64,000 nt of DNA from Alentia gelatinosa. Its lineage: Eukaryota; Annelida; Polychaeta; Phyllodocida; Polynoidae. The stretch is from positions 71,125,152 through 71,189,151 of the forward strand of contig OX465583.1 of the NCBI GenBank assembly GCA_950022655.1. The letters are read 5' to 3'. This document shows, in pieces, positions 44,342-55,269 of this stretch; position 1 is the stretch's first letter; the number at the start of each line of letters is the position of its first letter. Both the position numbers and the translations under genes were made by a program. The notes beneath the pieces are model-generated. The model searched no databases. It was not told the DNA's origin and worked only from the letters and a program-made list of their open reading frames with translations.

Positions 44342-44908
44342 TGTATTATTCCTAATCTAATATCCACCCCTTGAGTTCTAGTAAATGCAGAATAGCCGGG
44401 TGGAGGGAAAGTTCCTCTCATAAACCCATAGCTATGTACTTCCTTGGTGCCGCATCTGCTCGCGGGAAAAGTCAAAGGTCAAGCCATATGTAACGAAAAA
44501 ACCCGAAGGTTACACAAAATATTCATTGCGTATTGACGCGTAAACGTGACATACAGATGGCGATGGGGTATACGCGTGTATACGAGTGTGAGTTGAACTC
44601 AGAACTGACTGGTGTAGATCTGTACAACAGAAAGTCTACTGTCTACAGCCTCCAAGTTAAGCAAGGAGCATATGTCAATTAACAAGCAGCAATTCTTAGT
44701 CGTTTCTAAGTAGTCCATAACAATAATACTGCTTGAAGGGCAATACATTAGCCGGTATGCATATAGAACAGCTTATGGACGGTATTTGTGTATTGTTTAT
44801 AGGACAGTAGTGGCTGGGTAGAATTCATTTATCAGGGTAAGCAGTGTGTGTGTGGGGTGGGATGGAGGATGGGGTGAAAGACCCGACACCCTGCCACTAC
44901 CCGTCCAC

Positions 44909-44986
44909 CCGCTACCACCGACCCGTCCTCGGCCTCAACGTAGAGGGAGGAGGCGGGAGGCCCGCCCGCAGACAGGTGTCTGAGTG
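44909..44986 (-). CDS. Candidate internal exon, unknown protein
   Basis: Minus-strand acceptor 'gcagctctcag' at the edge of the decamer array, then 78 bp open for 25 codons after two split-codon bases ('PPASSLYVEAEDGSVVA'), then a donor-like GCGG|GTGGAC. Phases match 47,041-47,149 upstream and 43,609-43,629 downstream. Other donors are possible and the protein is not recognised. Confidence 0.3.
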
Positions 44987-44989
44987 CTG

Positions 44990-45560
44990 AGAGCTGCTCG
45001 GAGCTGCTCGGAGCTGCTCGGAGTTGTTCAGAGCTATTCGGAGCCGCTCGAAGCCGCTCGAAGCTGCTCGAAGCTGCTCGGAGCTGCTCGGAGTTGTTCA
45101 GAGCTATTTGAAGCCGCTCGAAGCTGTTCGGAGATGCTCTGAGTTGCTCGTCGGAGCTGTTACGCGCACCTCGCAGCTACTCGGAGCCACTCGGAGCCGC
45201 TCGGAGCCGTTCGTAGCTGGCCCGAGCCGCTCGGAGCTGTTCGGTACTGTTCAGAGCCGCTCGGAGCTGTTCGGAGCCACTCGGAGCCGCTTGGGGCTGT
45301 TCGGAGTCGCTCGGTACTTCTTGGCACTGCTCGGAGCTGCTCGGAGCTGCTCGGAGCTGCTCGGAGCTGCTTGGAGCTGTTCGGAGCTGCTCGGTATTGC
45401 TCGGAGCTGCTCGGAACTGCTCGGAGTTGTTCGGTGCTGCTAGGTTCTGCTCGGTACTGCTCGAAGCTGCTCGAAACTGGTCGATGCCGCTCGGGGCCGC
45501 TCGGAGCTGCTCGGAACTGTCTGGAGCCTCTCAGCTGCTTGGAATTGCTCGGAGCTGCTC
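44990..45560. repeat. Minisatellite, GAGCTGCTCG decamer
   Basis: Over 55 units of GAGCTGCTCG and variants (GAGCCGCTCG, GAGCTGTTCG, GTACTGCTCG). Leu/Ser/Arg-rich frames on the plus strand are artefacts. Confidence 0.95.
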
Positions 45561-45654
45561 GGGCTGGTGAACTGCTCCGTCACAAGTCCTCCTTCCCCAG
45601 GTGTTGATGAAGGTCGCTGCTGAATGAAGCCGACCTGGAGCACGGCTAGGAGCG

Positions 45655-45780
45655 CCACCTCCGACCCCCACACACACCTCCGACCACCACACACATACCT
45701 CCCTTTGTCACACACCTCACACACCTCACACACACCTCACACCCCCTACACACACCACTCCCACCACAACCTCCCACCAC
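45655..45780. repeat. CACA-rich low-complexity sequence
   Basis: Runs of 'acacacctc' and 'ccaccac'. Similar C/A-rich sequence recurs at 46,713-46,865. No gene. Confidence 0.85.
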
Positions 45781-46039
45781 CATTCCAAAAAGAACAGGAA
45801 GTAATGAAAAAAGCTTAAAGGTCACCATCAGTTTATTGGAGATTCTAGGATGATATGGATCTTTCTACTTTAGCCTCATTCAGAATCAGAATTCCAAGAA
45901 TTCTTTTAGTTACTAAATAATCATACCATCACCAATGCACAATATATATGGAAACACAGGATGTATGGATGTTACAGTTTTTAAGGGACAAAGGTACCAA
46001 GAATGATAAAATATAAAGGTAATGAATGGCCAATGGGAG

Positions 46040-46395
46040 CAGTATCAAAATGTGGACAGTGTGACTGTGAATGCTCCTTGTGGATGAAAGAAACCTCTAA
46101 ATTTCCATCCCCTACCCTTGACTGTGACTACCAAAATTGACCTGTAAGTCAACAAATCTGATATACTTCATTGAGTGCACAAGATGTCAAGAATACTATG
46201 TAGGTGAAACTGACTCACTGGCCAGCTCTAAGACATTCGGAATGGTCTAAACAAACCCACTACCAGAACACTTCAATGACTTATACCATACTGTAGAACA
46301 GGACATGGTTATATATCAAATGTATCAATTTCGTCTTGACTAAGGCTTAGCAGAGAAAAACAGCATTGCACGACACATTTCCAAAACATTATCGT
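46040..46395 (+). pseudogene. Penelope-like element relic, GIY-YIG region
   Basis: In three shifted frames the segment encodes 'KCGQCDCEC' (from about 46,050), then 'STNLIYFIECTRCQEYYVGE' (from about 46,149), then 'PEHFNDLYHTVEQDM' (from about 46,262). The cysteine pattern followed by LIYFIEC..C..YYVGET is the hallmark of the GIY-YIG endonuclease domain at the C-terminus of many Penelope-like retroelements. At least two frameshifts and a stop break it, so it is a dead fragment. The reverse transcriptase part is not visible. Confidence 0.65.
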
Positions 46396-46494
46396 AATGA
46401 TTTGGTTGTTGCATACCAAAGGGACGAAAATCTCAAGGATATTTTGGTATTCGGCTAAAATAAAGATATATTAAGTTGACAGGTGATGTAGACA

Positions 46495-46600
46495 TTCTAG
46501 CCCGGTAACAACCAAGAAGATTCTAAAGGTGTTTATTATTAAACCGACGTTTCGAGCCCAAGTTGTTCGTTATCAATGATATTTCAAATCAAATAAATTA
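46495..46600 (-). repeat. Penelope-type terminal segment
   Basis: Minus-strand 'gggctcgaaacgtcggttta', preceded by 'ttgataacgaac', resembles the noncoding ends of Penelope-like elements, where a hammerhead-type motif often precedes 'gaaacgtcgg'. The core is degenerate (TTGATAA for CTGATGA). It lies opposite in strand to the coding relic. Confidence 0.4.
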
Positions 46601-46704
46601 AATTAAATTCAGCTAAAACCTCCCACCCTCAGATAAAAAGAAATAAGAAATAAACTTTTGTCAGTACAACAAAAGGTAGTGCAGCATCGATTACTTAAAT
46701 ACAA

Positions 46705-46865
46705 ATCGTACCTCCTCCCCCCCCCCCCCCCACACACCTCACACCTCTCCACACCTCCCCCCCCCACACACACACCTCACACCCAACACATACACCTCAC
46801 ACCCCCCCCCCACACACACACAGCCTTCACACACACCTCACACCCCTACACACACCTCCCACTCC
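46705..46865. repeat. C/A-rich low-complexity sequence
   Basis: C-runs and 'cacacacctcacac' repeats. No gene. Confidence 0.9.
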
Positions 46866-47040
46866 CACTCTAACCGCAAACTAAAATGCACATAAATCGC
46901 TCGCGCTTCCTCCGGCCTCCCCTCCACCCCGGTGTCGCTGAGTCAGCGATATCTGCACGCTCGGAATCCCCACTTTCTCTGGGCCACTTTCTCTGGGCCA
47001 CTTTCTCTGGGGCGCATAGTGTTTTGCCCACTCTCAATAC

Positions 47041-47149
47041 CGGCGTGGTAACGGGTAGTAACTGCCCTCTCTGCCGCCAGGGGCACCACCGCAGCTCCTC
47101 TCCACGTCGACCAAACAAAAACCGGAGGCTCATCCCCAAATGAAGTTGC
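47041..47149 (-). CDS. Candidate internal exon, unknown protein
   Basis: Minus-strand acceptor 'cctgttgctag', then 109 bp open for 36 codons in phase 0 (begins ATSFGDEPPVFVWST), then a donor-like GCCG|GTATTG. At least one other frame is open through the segment. Phases agree with 47,366-47,508 and 44,909-44,986. Confidence is limited by the weak donor. Confidence 0.28.
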
Positions 47150-47157
47150 CTAGCAAC
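47145..47157. promoter_or_regulatory. X-box-like palindrome GTTGCCTAGCAAC
   Basis: Perfect dyad of the RFX-binding type (GTTGCC plus AGCAAC with one-base spacing). RFX sites control ciliary genes in animals. Here the site overlaps the acceptor of a candidate exon, so it may be coincidental. Confidence 0.25.
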
Positions 47158-47274
47158 AGGCATTCTTAACCGGGTTGGCGGAGGGTAGTGTGGGGAGTGT
47201 GGGGGAGAGTGGGGAGTAGGGCTGCGTGGTATATATTATGTATATATAGCCCGCCAGGAGCAAGTGGCCAGCTG

Positions 47275-47362
47275 CTTCGCCGAGCTACTCCGCCGAGCTG
47301 CTCCGAGCTGCTCCGAGCTGCTCCGAACTGCTCCGAGCCGCTCCGAGCTGCTCCGACCTGCT
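47275..47362. repeat. GAGCTGCTCC decamer repeat
   Basis: About eight units of 'gagctgctcc'. Abuts the candidate exon at 47,366. Confidence 0.85.
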
Positions 47363-47365
47363 CAC

Positions 47366-47508
47366 AGGTATGCATGGCGGCCAGGTGACGCTCCCAACGC
47401 CAGCTCCACCTTCCATGTTATACACAGCAAAATGGACGCCACTGAAAACGCACTTATCACCCGGCGAGGGAATAACACTATAGTCCAGGGAGTGCCCACT
47501 AGGCTGTA
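47366..47508 (-). CDS. Candidate internal exon, unknown protein
   Basis: Minus-strand acceptor 'gtgtcctcctactcag' and donor CCT|GTGAGC bound 143 bp. In the phase with two split-codon bases it gives 47 codons (begins QPSGHSLDYSVIPSPGDKC, ends 'VTWPPCIP') with two cysteines and aromatic residues, as in an extracellular domain. A second frame is open too. The entry phase fits 57,587-57,640. Both splice signals are good. Confidence 0.42.
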
Positions 47509-47613
47509 CTGAGTAGGAGGACACCTCTAGGGGTGGTGGGAGTGGCTTGGACGTTGCGGTGGGTGTTGACCTGTGATAGGAGCTCTAGTATGATGACCAC
47601 ACTGGCGGGTAGT

Positions 47614-47909
47614 ATTATCTCACCCCTGGAATAAATACCCATAGACTTTACTTTGGGAACTCGTTCTACATGCCCATACTAATATTGCACTCCGTTCTCC
47701 ATGGTCTATATATTGTATGTCGTCCATTCTTTTAGTGTGTACAGGGGTGAGATAAATACAGAAAGTAACTCGCTTTGGTCATAGAAGTGATTCTCCAACT
47801 CATTTGAATTCTATGTGATATTCACTCGGTTGTTGCCTCGTTCGTATCACTCTGCATCAAACTCGTGGAGAACGACGACTTTGACCAAAACTTGTTGGTT
47901 TCTTCTTTA
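47614..47909 (-). mobile_element. Foldback MITE, family A
   Basis: Complete reverse-strand copy from 'ttatctcacccctgg' to 'ggtttcttcttta', with tip CACTCGGTTGTTGCCTCGT at 47,823-47,841. AGTA flanks both ends and could be a 4-bp target duplication. Confidence 0.88.
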
Positions 47910-47944
47910 GTACATACCACTGAGTGGCTAGTGGTGGCTGGGTT

Positions 47945-48165
47945 CCAGCAGGGTGGCATGGCGGAGGCGTAATGCGGGGATGCGGCTCGAGGAGCCACTC
48001 TCCTCCCAGATCTTTCGCGGCGCTTACGCTTACTAATCTCTGCCTCAACCCAGTGACGTCACATAAAGAAACTACATTTCGGAGCGTGGTGCTAGCGCTT
48101 ATTAATCTCTGCCTCAACCCAGTGACGTCACATAAAGAACTACATTTCGGATACTGAAAAGGGTA
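47945..48165 (+). repeat. Dispersed repeat with a tandem duplication carrying CRE sites
   Basis: Two units of about 69 bp share 'taatctctgcctcaaccc', 'agtgacgtcacataaagaa' and 'ctacatttcgga'. Each holds a perfect TGACGTCA palindrome. The left part is related to 2,630-2,760. Confidence 0.75.
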
Positions 48166-48499
48166 ACTGTCAAAAGTTACGGAAACTCAAACAACTCATA
48201 TGATAAGAGTTGCGAAATACTGTAATTGTTGAATGAGCTTCGTAGTCAATCCAGCGGTTTCTTTTTCAGCTTTAAACCACTATAATGTGAATCCATATTT
48301 GATTAGACTGGCCCTTTGAGTGAGCACATGTGACATATTGACGAACAGAACCTAGCAACATATCAGGTGCCTTCCACTGAAGAAAATAATCCCACAGACT
48401 ATTCCTGATTTGACATCATAAATAACTGAAACCATAAACATAGGCATCTCTTTTTGCTAGTAAGGCTGCTCCCGATACACTCTGATAGGCCTTATGATG

Positions 48500-48890
48500 C
48501 ATCATCAGACCCAAAGTCGATATTGCGTTGGAAATTCAACTTCAACCCGTAGCCGATACACCAGAGGATGCACCCCGATGCATGCATCGTAAGTTCTATT
48601 GGAGGGTATCGGGAGCCCAGTGGACACCATGCCTTAACACAAAATACTTTCCAAAGTACTCGGAATTTAGGATATTTCGAATATCGGCGAATAGGACAGA
48701 TTTTCCCCCCAAAACACAGGTTGGTGCAGAGATAGAAGCAGGGCAGGAAGTAAGACACAGGATGCATGCTAGGAGAGTGTGGAGCAGGGTGGTATGGAGG
48801 AGGTGTAATGTGGGGATGTTTTTCTGGCGCTCACCCGGGTACAGGAAGCACATCCCTCAGGCCATCCAGTACACCAAGCTGTAGACTATA
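48500..48890 (+). other. Unrecognised 118-codon open frame
   Basis: A plus-strand frame (48,528-48,884) in mostly unique sequence. Its distal part (about 48,783 on) overlaps a diverged copy of the 47.95 kb repeat. No domain is recognised, so it is probably not a gene. Confidence 0.2.
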
Positions 48891-49012
48891 AAGATTCCAC
48901 TGTGAGATTGTCTGACCAGGCCTAGGATTGATTAGGTCGACTTGGTCGTGACCCAGAATACCGAGCTACTTCGAGATCCTTGGGCATAGGTACGCGACCA
49001 CAATGCAGGAAT

Positions 49013-49190
49013 TTTAGCGTTTACACTAGACGACTAAAAACGTGACGACTGAAGATCGTCGAGTCAATCTTGGTGGCGCTAAATAACGCAATATCGGCCG
49101 CAATGGACATCAACCAAATAATTTCCTCAAGTATTCACACTAAACGATCATAAATGAGGAAGGTATTATAAAGCCAACACACGTACCTAT
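49013..49190. mobile_element. MITE with GCGTTTACAC end, partial
   Basis: Starts 'gcgtttacactagacgacta' and matches the left half of the element at 49,258, including 'ataacgcaatatcggccgca'. Confidence 0.6.
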
Positions 49191-49257
49191 AATTTAACAT
49201 GTAGATTTTCAGTCATGATACTTCTAAATTTATCATATCCAGACTATGGAAGAACCC

Positions 49258-49492
49258 GGCGTTTACACTAGACGACTAAAAACGTGACGACTGTAAATAT
49301 AGATCGTCTAGCCTATAGTCGTCAGGTGGTGCTCAATAACGCCATATCGGCCGCAATAGACATCAGCCCAAGAATTTCCGGATGCGTTTACACTTTTTAT
49401 ATGTACGGATTTCTAGCCTTTGACAGCCGAAAGTCGTTAGGTGGTGCTAAATTCAAGAATCGCCGCCTATAATCGTCTTGTGTAAACGCCGA
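49258..49492. mobile_element. MITE with GGCGTTTACAC inverted termini
   Basis: Termini 'ggcgtttacactagacga' and 'tcgtcttgtgtaaacgcc'. An internal 'gcgtttacact' (49,384) suggests a nested or tandem unit. No coding frame. Confidence 0.75.
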
Positions 49493-49614
49493 GTGACATA
49501 CACTCCAAATCCGTTGTCTAAAAGGTGCGTAGTATCCAAAGTTGGGAGGTCTATCGTAGCGCATCGTTGTCTGTCAAAGTAGGTGGGAGGCATGTCTTAC
49601 TGGTAAAGTAGACA

Positions 49615-49735
49615 TTCTCTCTCAATCATTTTGGTTCGCTACGTAATCTCACTCGGCTTTGCCTCGAGAGATTACTCCGCAACCAAACCTCATGGCATCT
49701 TTACCTCACTACGGGTATCGATGAAGTTCCTTCAA
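49615..49735 (-). mobile_element. Family M4 module 1 hairpin, solo
   Basis: Arms 'tcattttggttcgctacg' and near complement flank the tip CACTCGGCTTTGCCTCGAG at 49,650-49,668. The right end 'gggtatcgatgaagttc' matches the M4 arm ends at 43.3 kb. Confidence 0.65.
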
Positions 49736-49794
49736 ATGAAGTTCCGATTGCGACCACCTAACATGGCATTTAGCACTGCCAACTTACTGCAGTA

Positions 49795-50026
49795 ATTTAA
49801 TATATAATTTATCAGCACCAACGAAATGTCTCTTTGTTGAATTTATCGGTGGCGGAATGAACTTGAGTCTCAGAAATCGGTTGGTGACTACCTCAGTTTT
49901 CTTCACAAAGCAACGCCACCGATTATGAGCACCGATAGTTTCACAACTAAAACCACCGACCGACTTTTGTACAGGTGGCACATAATCGGTGGGTTTTCGT
50001 CGGCAGGTGGAAACGCCACTTTATAT
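49795..50026. mobile_element. Inverted-repeat element, family G
   Basis: Contains 'ttgaatttatcggtggcg', 'cgccaccgattatg' and 'ataatcggtgggttttcgtc', alternating in orientation, and a right end like that at 16.4 kb. Confidence 0.55.
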
Positions 50027-50198
50027 CCACTAGATTCACAGGTGTCTGATATATCAATACCCCTATGAGCGACAAGAGTGCCATATATTATGTGTGCAGG
50101 AGATTTGTGTCAGTGTTGAATTCCTACCACTGAAGTGGAGACGAGTACAAGGGCCTACTCCAGTCACTCATAAAGCATGCATGGTGGTAAGAGAGTTC

Positions 50199-50640
50199 CC
50201 CCTTATCTCACCCCTGGTACAAGTTTAGCCATAGGAATAACATTAAAAAAATACCCCACGATCACCCCCATGAAGTAAAAGTACTACGCCATGGCCGTGG
50301 TGGAGTGAATGTCGGATGACATTTTATCTCACCCCTGGTACAAGTTTAGCCATAGGAATAATGTTGGAAAAAATACTCAACAATCACCCCGGTAAAGTGA
50401 CAATACTACACCATGATCATGGTGGAGTGAATATGAGATAATGTCATAGCTACTAAACAACTTGATTTACAAGTAATTTGAATTATTGTGATACTATTTA
50501 ATGTCAGTGAAAGGGGTGAGATAAATCCAGAACGGCACTCGAATAGTAAAATACACAATACGCCACTCATTTGGATGGATTGTAATCATCACTCGGCTTC
50601 ACCTCGATGACGATTTTGGTCCATCCGATCTGTAGTCGGG
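50199..50640 (-). mobile_element. Foldback MITE, family C, with duplicated module 2
   Basis: Two copies of the left end ('ttatctcacccctggtaca', 'agtttagccataggaata') at 50,199 and 50,322. Module 1 follows, with tip 'cactcggcttcacctcgat' at 50,590-50,608. Confidence 0.8.
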
Positions 50641-50689
50641 AACCACCAACACGAGATCAGTGAATGAAAATTTGATCATCGAGCATGGG

Positions 50690-50880
50690 GATGCAGATCT
50701 AATGTCTGTGAAAGAGGTGATGTAAATCCAGAATCACACTCGAATCATGAATAAAAAATACTCCACCCGTTTGGATGTGCTGTAATCATCACTTAGCTTC
50801 GCCTCGATGACGATGACCGCACTTCCAATCTCGTGGAGTATTGTTTATCTATATGATTCTTGATCCAGTTCCATATAAAA
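50690..50880 (-). mobile_element. Family C fragment
   Basis: 'gaatcacactcgaatcatga' arm and tip 'cacttagcttcgcctcgat' near 50,792. The opposing arm, 'tgattcttgatccagttcc', is rearranged. Confidence 0.6.
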
Positions 50881-50907
50881 GTATCATCACACACTGACAT
50901 AAGGACA

Positions 50908-51200
50908 GCTTGACATATCTTGTAATCCCAAGGTTGTAGGACTTTGTGGGTTCGAGTCCCACTCCAACCACCTTTCTCCTTCAGTCCCAACAGTGGTAGA
51001 TTTACTGCTATATCAAAGGCCAATCCTTCTCCTACCATGTCTATACATGTGGTGTGGGAAGTAAAAGAACTCTCACCTCGGTAAACGTGTAGGGGTGAGA
51101 TTTTTACCTAAATTCATCTCATAGATTCAGTCAAACCCAAATAAGTCTAATAGGACATATTGGATGTTAAACTACCCAATCAAACAAATAAATAAACAGA
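50908..51200 (+). mobile_element. tRNA-derived SINE, 5'-truncated
   Basis: Retains a B-box-like 'gggttcgagtccc' (about 50,949), the body 'gatatagca'-type and 'gtaggggtgaga' blocks, and a tail 'atgttaaactacccaatc' with an A-rich end. The A-box half is replaced. Confidence 0.8.
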
Positions 51201-51215
51201 ATCTGGGAGGGGTGT

Positions 51216-51485
51216 TTGATGTGCTGTCATTGGTGCCAGGTGATTATTCAAGTAAAGCCTATCAGACAGGAGGAAGGTGCAGCTCCCACCAAACACACCA
51301 CACGCCATGTTAACTGTCAGCCTGCACTATCTCAGAGACCAGGCAAACCCTGCTATAACCTCTCCAGTCTAACCAAGGGTAGCTACCTGCAAGGCTCGAT
51401 TCCGTCCAGTACTAACTGCAGCCAGGGTTTATGGCGACAAAATTGTGTCTGCCACTCTCACCTAGATGATGTCCCAATGATATAA
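51216..51485 (+). other. Unrecognised 89-codon open frame
   Basis: A Cys-rich plus-strand frame in unique sequence (distal 'STNCSQGLWRQNCVCHSHLD'). It has no splice support and no recognised domain. Could be an exon or chance. Confidence 0.2.
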
Positions 51486-51487
51486 CC

Positions 51488-51635
51488 AGGGGCCTGTTGA
51501 TTAATCTAGGCTCGTACATGAAGAACCTTTTCTGTATGACAACGATACCCAGGGAGGATGTAGGTCAACTTTCTTCAACACTTATGGACGACCTTCCATC
51601 GGCTAGGAGTGTCTTAGGGAACGAGCTTGTAAGTT
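51488..51635. mobile_element. MITE family E, left half
   Basis: 'ggggcctgttgattaatcta', 'gtacatgaagaaccttttct', 'gggaggatgtaggtcaac'. The right terminus is missing. Confidence 0.7.
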
Positions 51636-52066
51636 CACCCCTTTCCTCAGATGATTAAAACTCGTTCTAAAGCACTCGTTTTAAACATCTGGGGGTTCGG
51701 AATCCGGAAAATTACTCCACAGGAATACAGTTTCTCTATAGAAACGACACCTCACCATCTGACGGATATAATGGCTTTCCCACAATACACCACAGCTTCA
51801 CTTTCAACCCAAACTACTACACGGGAAAAAGACTTTCCACCCAACCTCCTTGACGTATAAAAACAATGTTCTTAGGGTGAATTAACCTGGTAATGATTGC
51901 CTAATACTCACATATGTATTAGTCGTAACCTTTACTACTTATATAACAGTATTGATTAAATAGTCCAAGGTAGGAATATTATATCAAATTTCAATGTTAT
52001 ATAAAACTACTTGTTCCCTCCAATCATTACATTTCATACACCACACATTGATATACCGTTACAAGC

Positions 52067-52365
52067 TTTATCTCACCCCTGGTATTTTTGTCCCATAGGC
52101 TTAACATTGGGAACTCGTTCTCCATGCCCCTACGAGTATTGTAATCTGTTCTCCATGGTCTATATCTTGTATGTCGTCCATTCTTTTATTGTGTACAGAG
52201 GTGAGATAAATATAGAAAGCAACTCGTTTCGGTCAAAGTTGCTGTTCCCCAACTCATTTGAATGCTACATGATATTCCCGCAGCTGTCGCCTCATTCATA
52301 TCACTCCGCATCAAACTCGTGTCTTAAATGACGACTTTGACCAAATCTTGTTGGTTTCCTCTTTA
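52067..52365 (-). mobile_element. Foldback MITE, family A
   Basis: Complete reverse-strand copy: 'ttatctcacccctgg' to 'ttggtttcctctttaa', with tip 'ccgcagctgtcgcctcatt' diverged at its first bases. Confidence 0.85.
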
Positions 52366-52371
52366 AGATGC

Positions 52372-52455
52372 ATGCGCAATATTGACTGGTTTCGGATACA
52401 AGCGCTCGTATGCACCGAGGGGTTGACGCGTAGTAATATCCGAGTGTATGGGAAT
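52372..52455 (+). mobile_element. Family D hairpin arm fragment
   Basis: 'aatattgactggtttcgga', 'agcgctcgtatgcaccg' and 'ggttgacgcgtagtaatat' match one arm of the family D module 1. Confidence 0.6.
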
Positions 52456-53646
52456 GGAGTTTACTACTCATGACCCACTTAATTCCAATTTCAAATCTCA
52501 AGGTGGTCTAGATGTTGGTCAGTTGAGTGTTTGAAGTTAAAACACATGGAGGGGGTTCTGCATGAGACGTAGATAAGCCGGTGGCTGGCTTGGTTCGAGC
52601 TGGATCCTGGGGCCGGTTTCAGAAGCAGTGAAGTCCGATGCCTCGGGTCTCACCAGTCCATCGCCACCTGTGAAAATAAGCCTGGGTGCAGCTCCTGAAG
52701 GTTAACCTCCTACGGGACCCGCAGTGGTAAACACAGGTTTAGGGACCGTGCCTAGTGTTCCTAAATCTCGTTTCCCTATCGGGTGTTTGGTCACTATGGC
52801 ATTATTTAGGTGCTTATATTCTGACTTCCTTCTTCGACTTTGAGGGTTGGGTCCAACTTGCGATACAAGGTTGGGTGAGGACCAGCTTAGACTAGGCCTT
52901 ATCATTTACCAGGGGTCTGTTGAATAACTTGTGCCTGTGAGTGTACAAGGTACAATGAGACCTCCTACAAGGGCTATGTATCTAACCTTTATCATATTCC
53001 TAATAAAAAACCGTCATTATTAAACATAGGCAAATTTTATGTGGTGCGCCATGACATAGATAGAGTAAAATTTATATACTCACCTGTGTAAATAGTTCCG
53101 GCTGCATAGCAGAAATTCTGACAGGTGTCAAACATAGACGGAATTGAGTCGGACTTTCGTAATATCAGAAAGTCATGGAGACGGGGTAGGATAAGTGCGA
53201 AACCGAACTCTGGTCAGGTCTGTTCCTCACTATGCTCAGCTAATACTTGTGTAGTAATACACGACCTTCCCGTCGTGGCATAAACACTGACAAGTCTAAC
53301 TATCGTTCGGTTACTACTTATTATTTTCAAATCAATCAAAGAAGGTATGGTCCTACAGAACACAGGTGTAGAAGAACACACATTTACACAATATTTCTCA
53401 TATTGACCACTATACGAAATACAAGTACAATGGCTGAATTTAATTGTAAACAGGCATACTTTGCCTTATCACCTCCAAGCTAAATGAAATGATCTTAAAA
53501 AAAAGTCCCAAATTCTAGACGTGGAAACCCGTCGTAAGATCACAAGGAGATTCACAGGCTACAGAGTTAGGTTTTCACCTTGTAAAGGTTTGTGATGGTG
53601 TGTGTTCAATAAGGACCTAAGTAGTTCAGGATCAAAGCATGTTTCA

Positions 53647-53805
53647 CTAAATTGAAGATACGTGGAATGCGCCTCGAGGGGAGAACATTGAAGGATCCAA
53701 CCCAGGAATGCTGCCATCATAAGCCGGACCCACGCCTGCATAGTATGCATTCTCCGGCAGAGTCATCAGCACATTTTGTGCATAACCAAGCAAAGTGGTT
53801 GGCGT
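53647..53805 (-). other. Possible coding fragment, unknown
   Basis: A minus-strand 52-codon frame ends in TAG at 53,647 and begins after an acceptor-like 'ccacccctgacctag'. Its composition is unusually protein-like ('MTLPENAYYAGVGPAYDGSI'). It could be a terminal exon or a transposon fragment. No match is recognised. A plus-strand frame is also open here and reaches a donor-like CAAG|GTGAGC (about 53,849). Confidence 0.25.
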
Positions 53806-54317
53806 CTAGGTCAGGGGTGGGCCGGAGCCAGATGCATGGACTCAAGGTGAGCCTCCCTGAGGGTGTCAGGAAACGCGAAGAAACATGCACACAGCCGACT
53901 GCATGTACTATACGGAAACAGGGTAACTGTGGCTGTACGTGATAAATACGCCCTAGAATTGACGATAAAACGAACCGATGCCGACTACATGTACTTTACT
54001 ATATACCCATGCAGTATATATACTGTAAATACGCACCGTATCGGCATATGACGTAAAAATACTGTACGGACCAGTGGTCCATACAGGAAAATACAGACTA
54101 CCTACCCATACACATTTATTAAAATATTGGTTGTTAAGCCAAGACTTCGGGTATAGATTGAATATATAGCGTCCAACTATGCTTGTACAAATCACAGAAC
54201 TCGATGATAATTTACCAATTGTACGGAACTTGGCGTAAACGGCTCGGTCCGTACAAACCGTTAATTACCATCTTGTTCTGTGACTTGTACAGCATGGTCA
54301 GGACGTTCTATATAAAT

Positions 54318-54735
54318 ACTGAAACAGATACAAACGGCCCTATGCTCCGAGGAGCATACAAATGCTTTTATCTGAAGCCAGTCTATATTGTATTTATTAT
54401 CCACCTTTTCTGGGCAAGTGGCATGTCGATATCAGTTCATTTTAGTTTTGCACTATTTTTCCGTACACAATATTTTCGCGTATGCGCCACCTGGAGCATA
54501 CAACATATCTGTATGCACCGGGTATGTAGATACAAACTCCATATGTGTTTTCTATGGACACTTTGTATTAGGTGGACATATCTGTATGCTCTGGGTATGA
54601 TGATACACATTCCCTATATGTTTTCTATGGACACTCTGTATTAGGTGGATATATCTGTACGCTCCAGGTATGATGATACACACTCCCTATGTGTTTTCTA
54701 TGGACACTTTGTATTAGGTGGATAATAAATAAATG
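54318..54735 (+). mobile_element. Foldback MITE, family D, three core units
   Basis: Hairpin remnant ('aaacggccctatgctccg'), then 'tttattatccaccttttctg', then about three 73-bp units and the end 'ggtggataataa'. Confidence 0.8.
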
Positions 54736-54750
54736 TTCCGAAATCGGTAG

Positions 54751-55014
54751 GTGTGTATTGGGCTTAAGAGCAGAATGCTGGAGACTACTGACCACGCCGA
54801 CCCCAGTCGGAGGAGGCATGGGGCATGTTTCATAGTCTGCTCAACATGCTGCAGGCTGGTTAGTGTGACCCTCTCACACCAGGGGTCGCGTCTCTATGAT
54901 CTGTGGATCATCACCGAGGTCAGACCAAATTACAGACTGTCGATGAAGACATCAGACCCAAGCCCAGACCGTGTGAAGGCATGCATACCTCCAGTAAAGA
55001 CATCTAGACTCTAG
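54751..55014 (+). other. Unrecognised 87-codon open frame
   Basis: Unique sequence between two family D elements. The frame has no recognised domain. A pyrimidine-poor 'acatgctgcag' near 54,854 is a weak acceptor. Coding status is unknown. Confidence 0.2.
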
Positions 55015-55269
55015 CATCTTAAGAACTCAAATACTCCACATCACATCTCATATTTTACATAACCGCGATCCTGATTCTGAGAGCATATAAGAAATGCAAA
55101 TAACTTTGGATTTGGAGAGGACAGTTCATTGGATTTATTACATTTGAGGATTGGTGAGCGTAGTTTAGTGATTTATAATTCAAGTGAATATAGATGGGTC
55201 TTTTTAAAAATATGTATGGCCCAAAGCAATTCTTTAGTTGAAAATACATACCCAATATTAACTGGAGTA

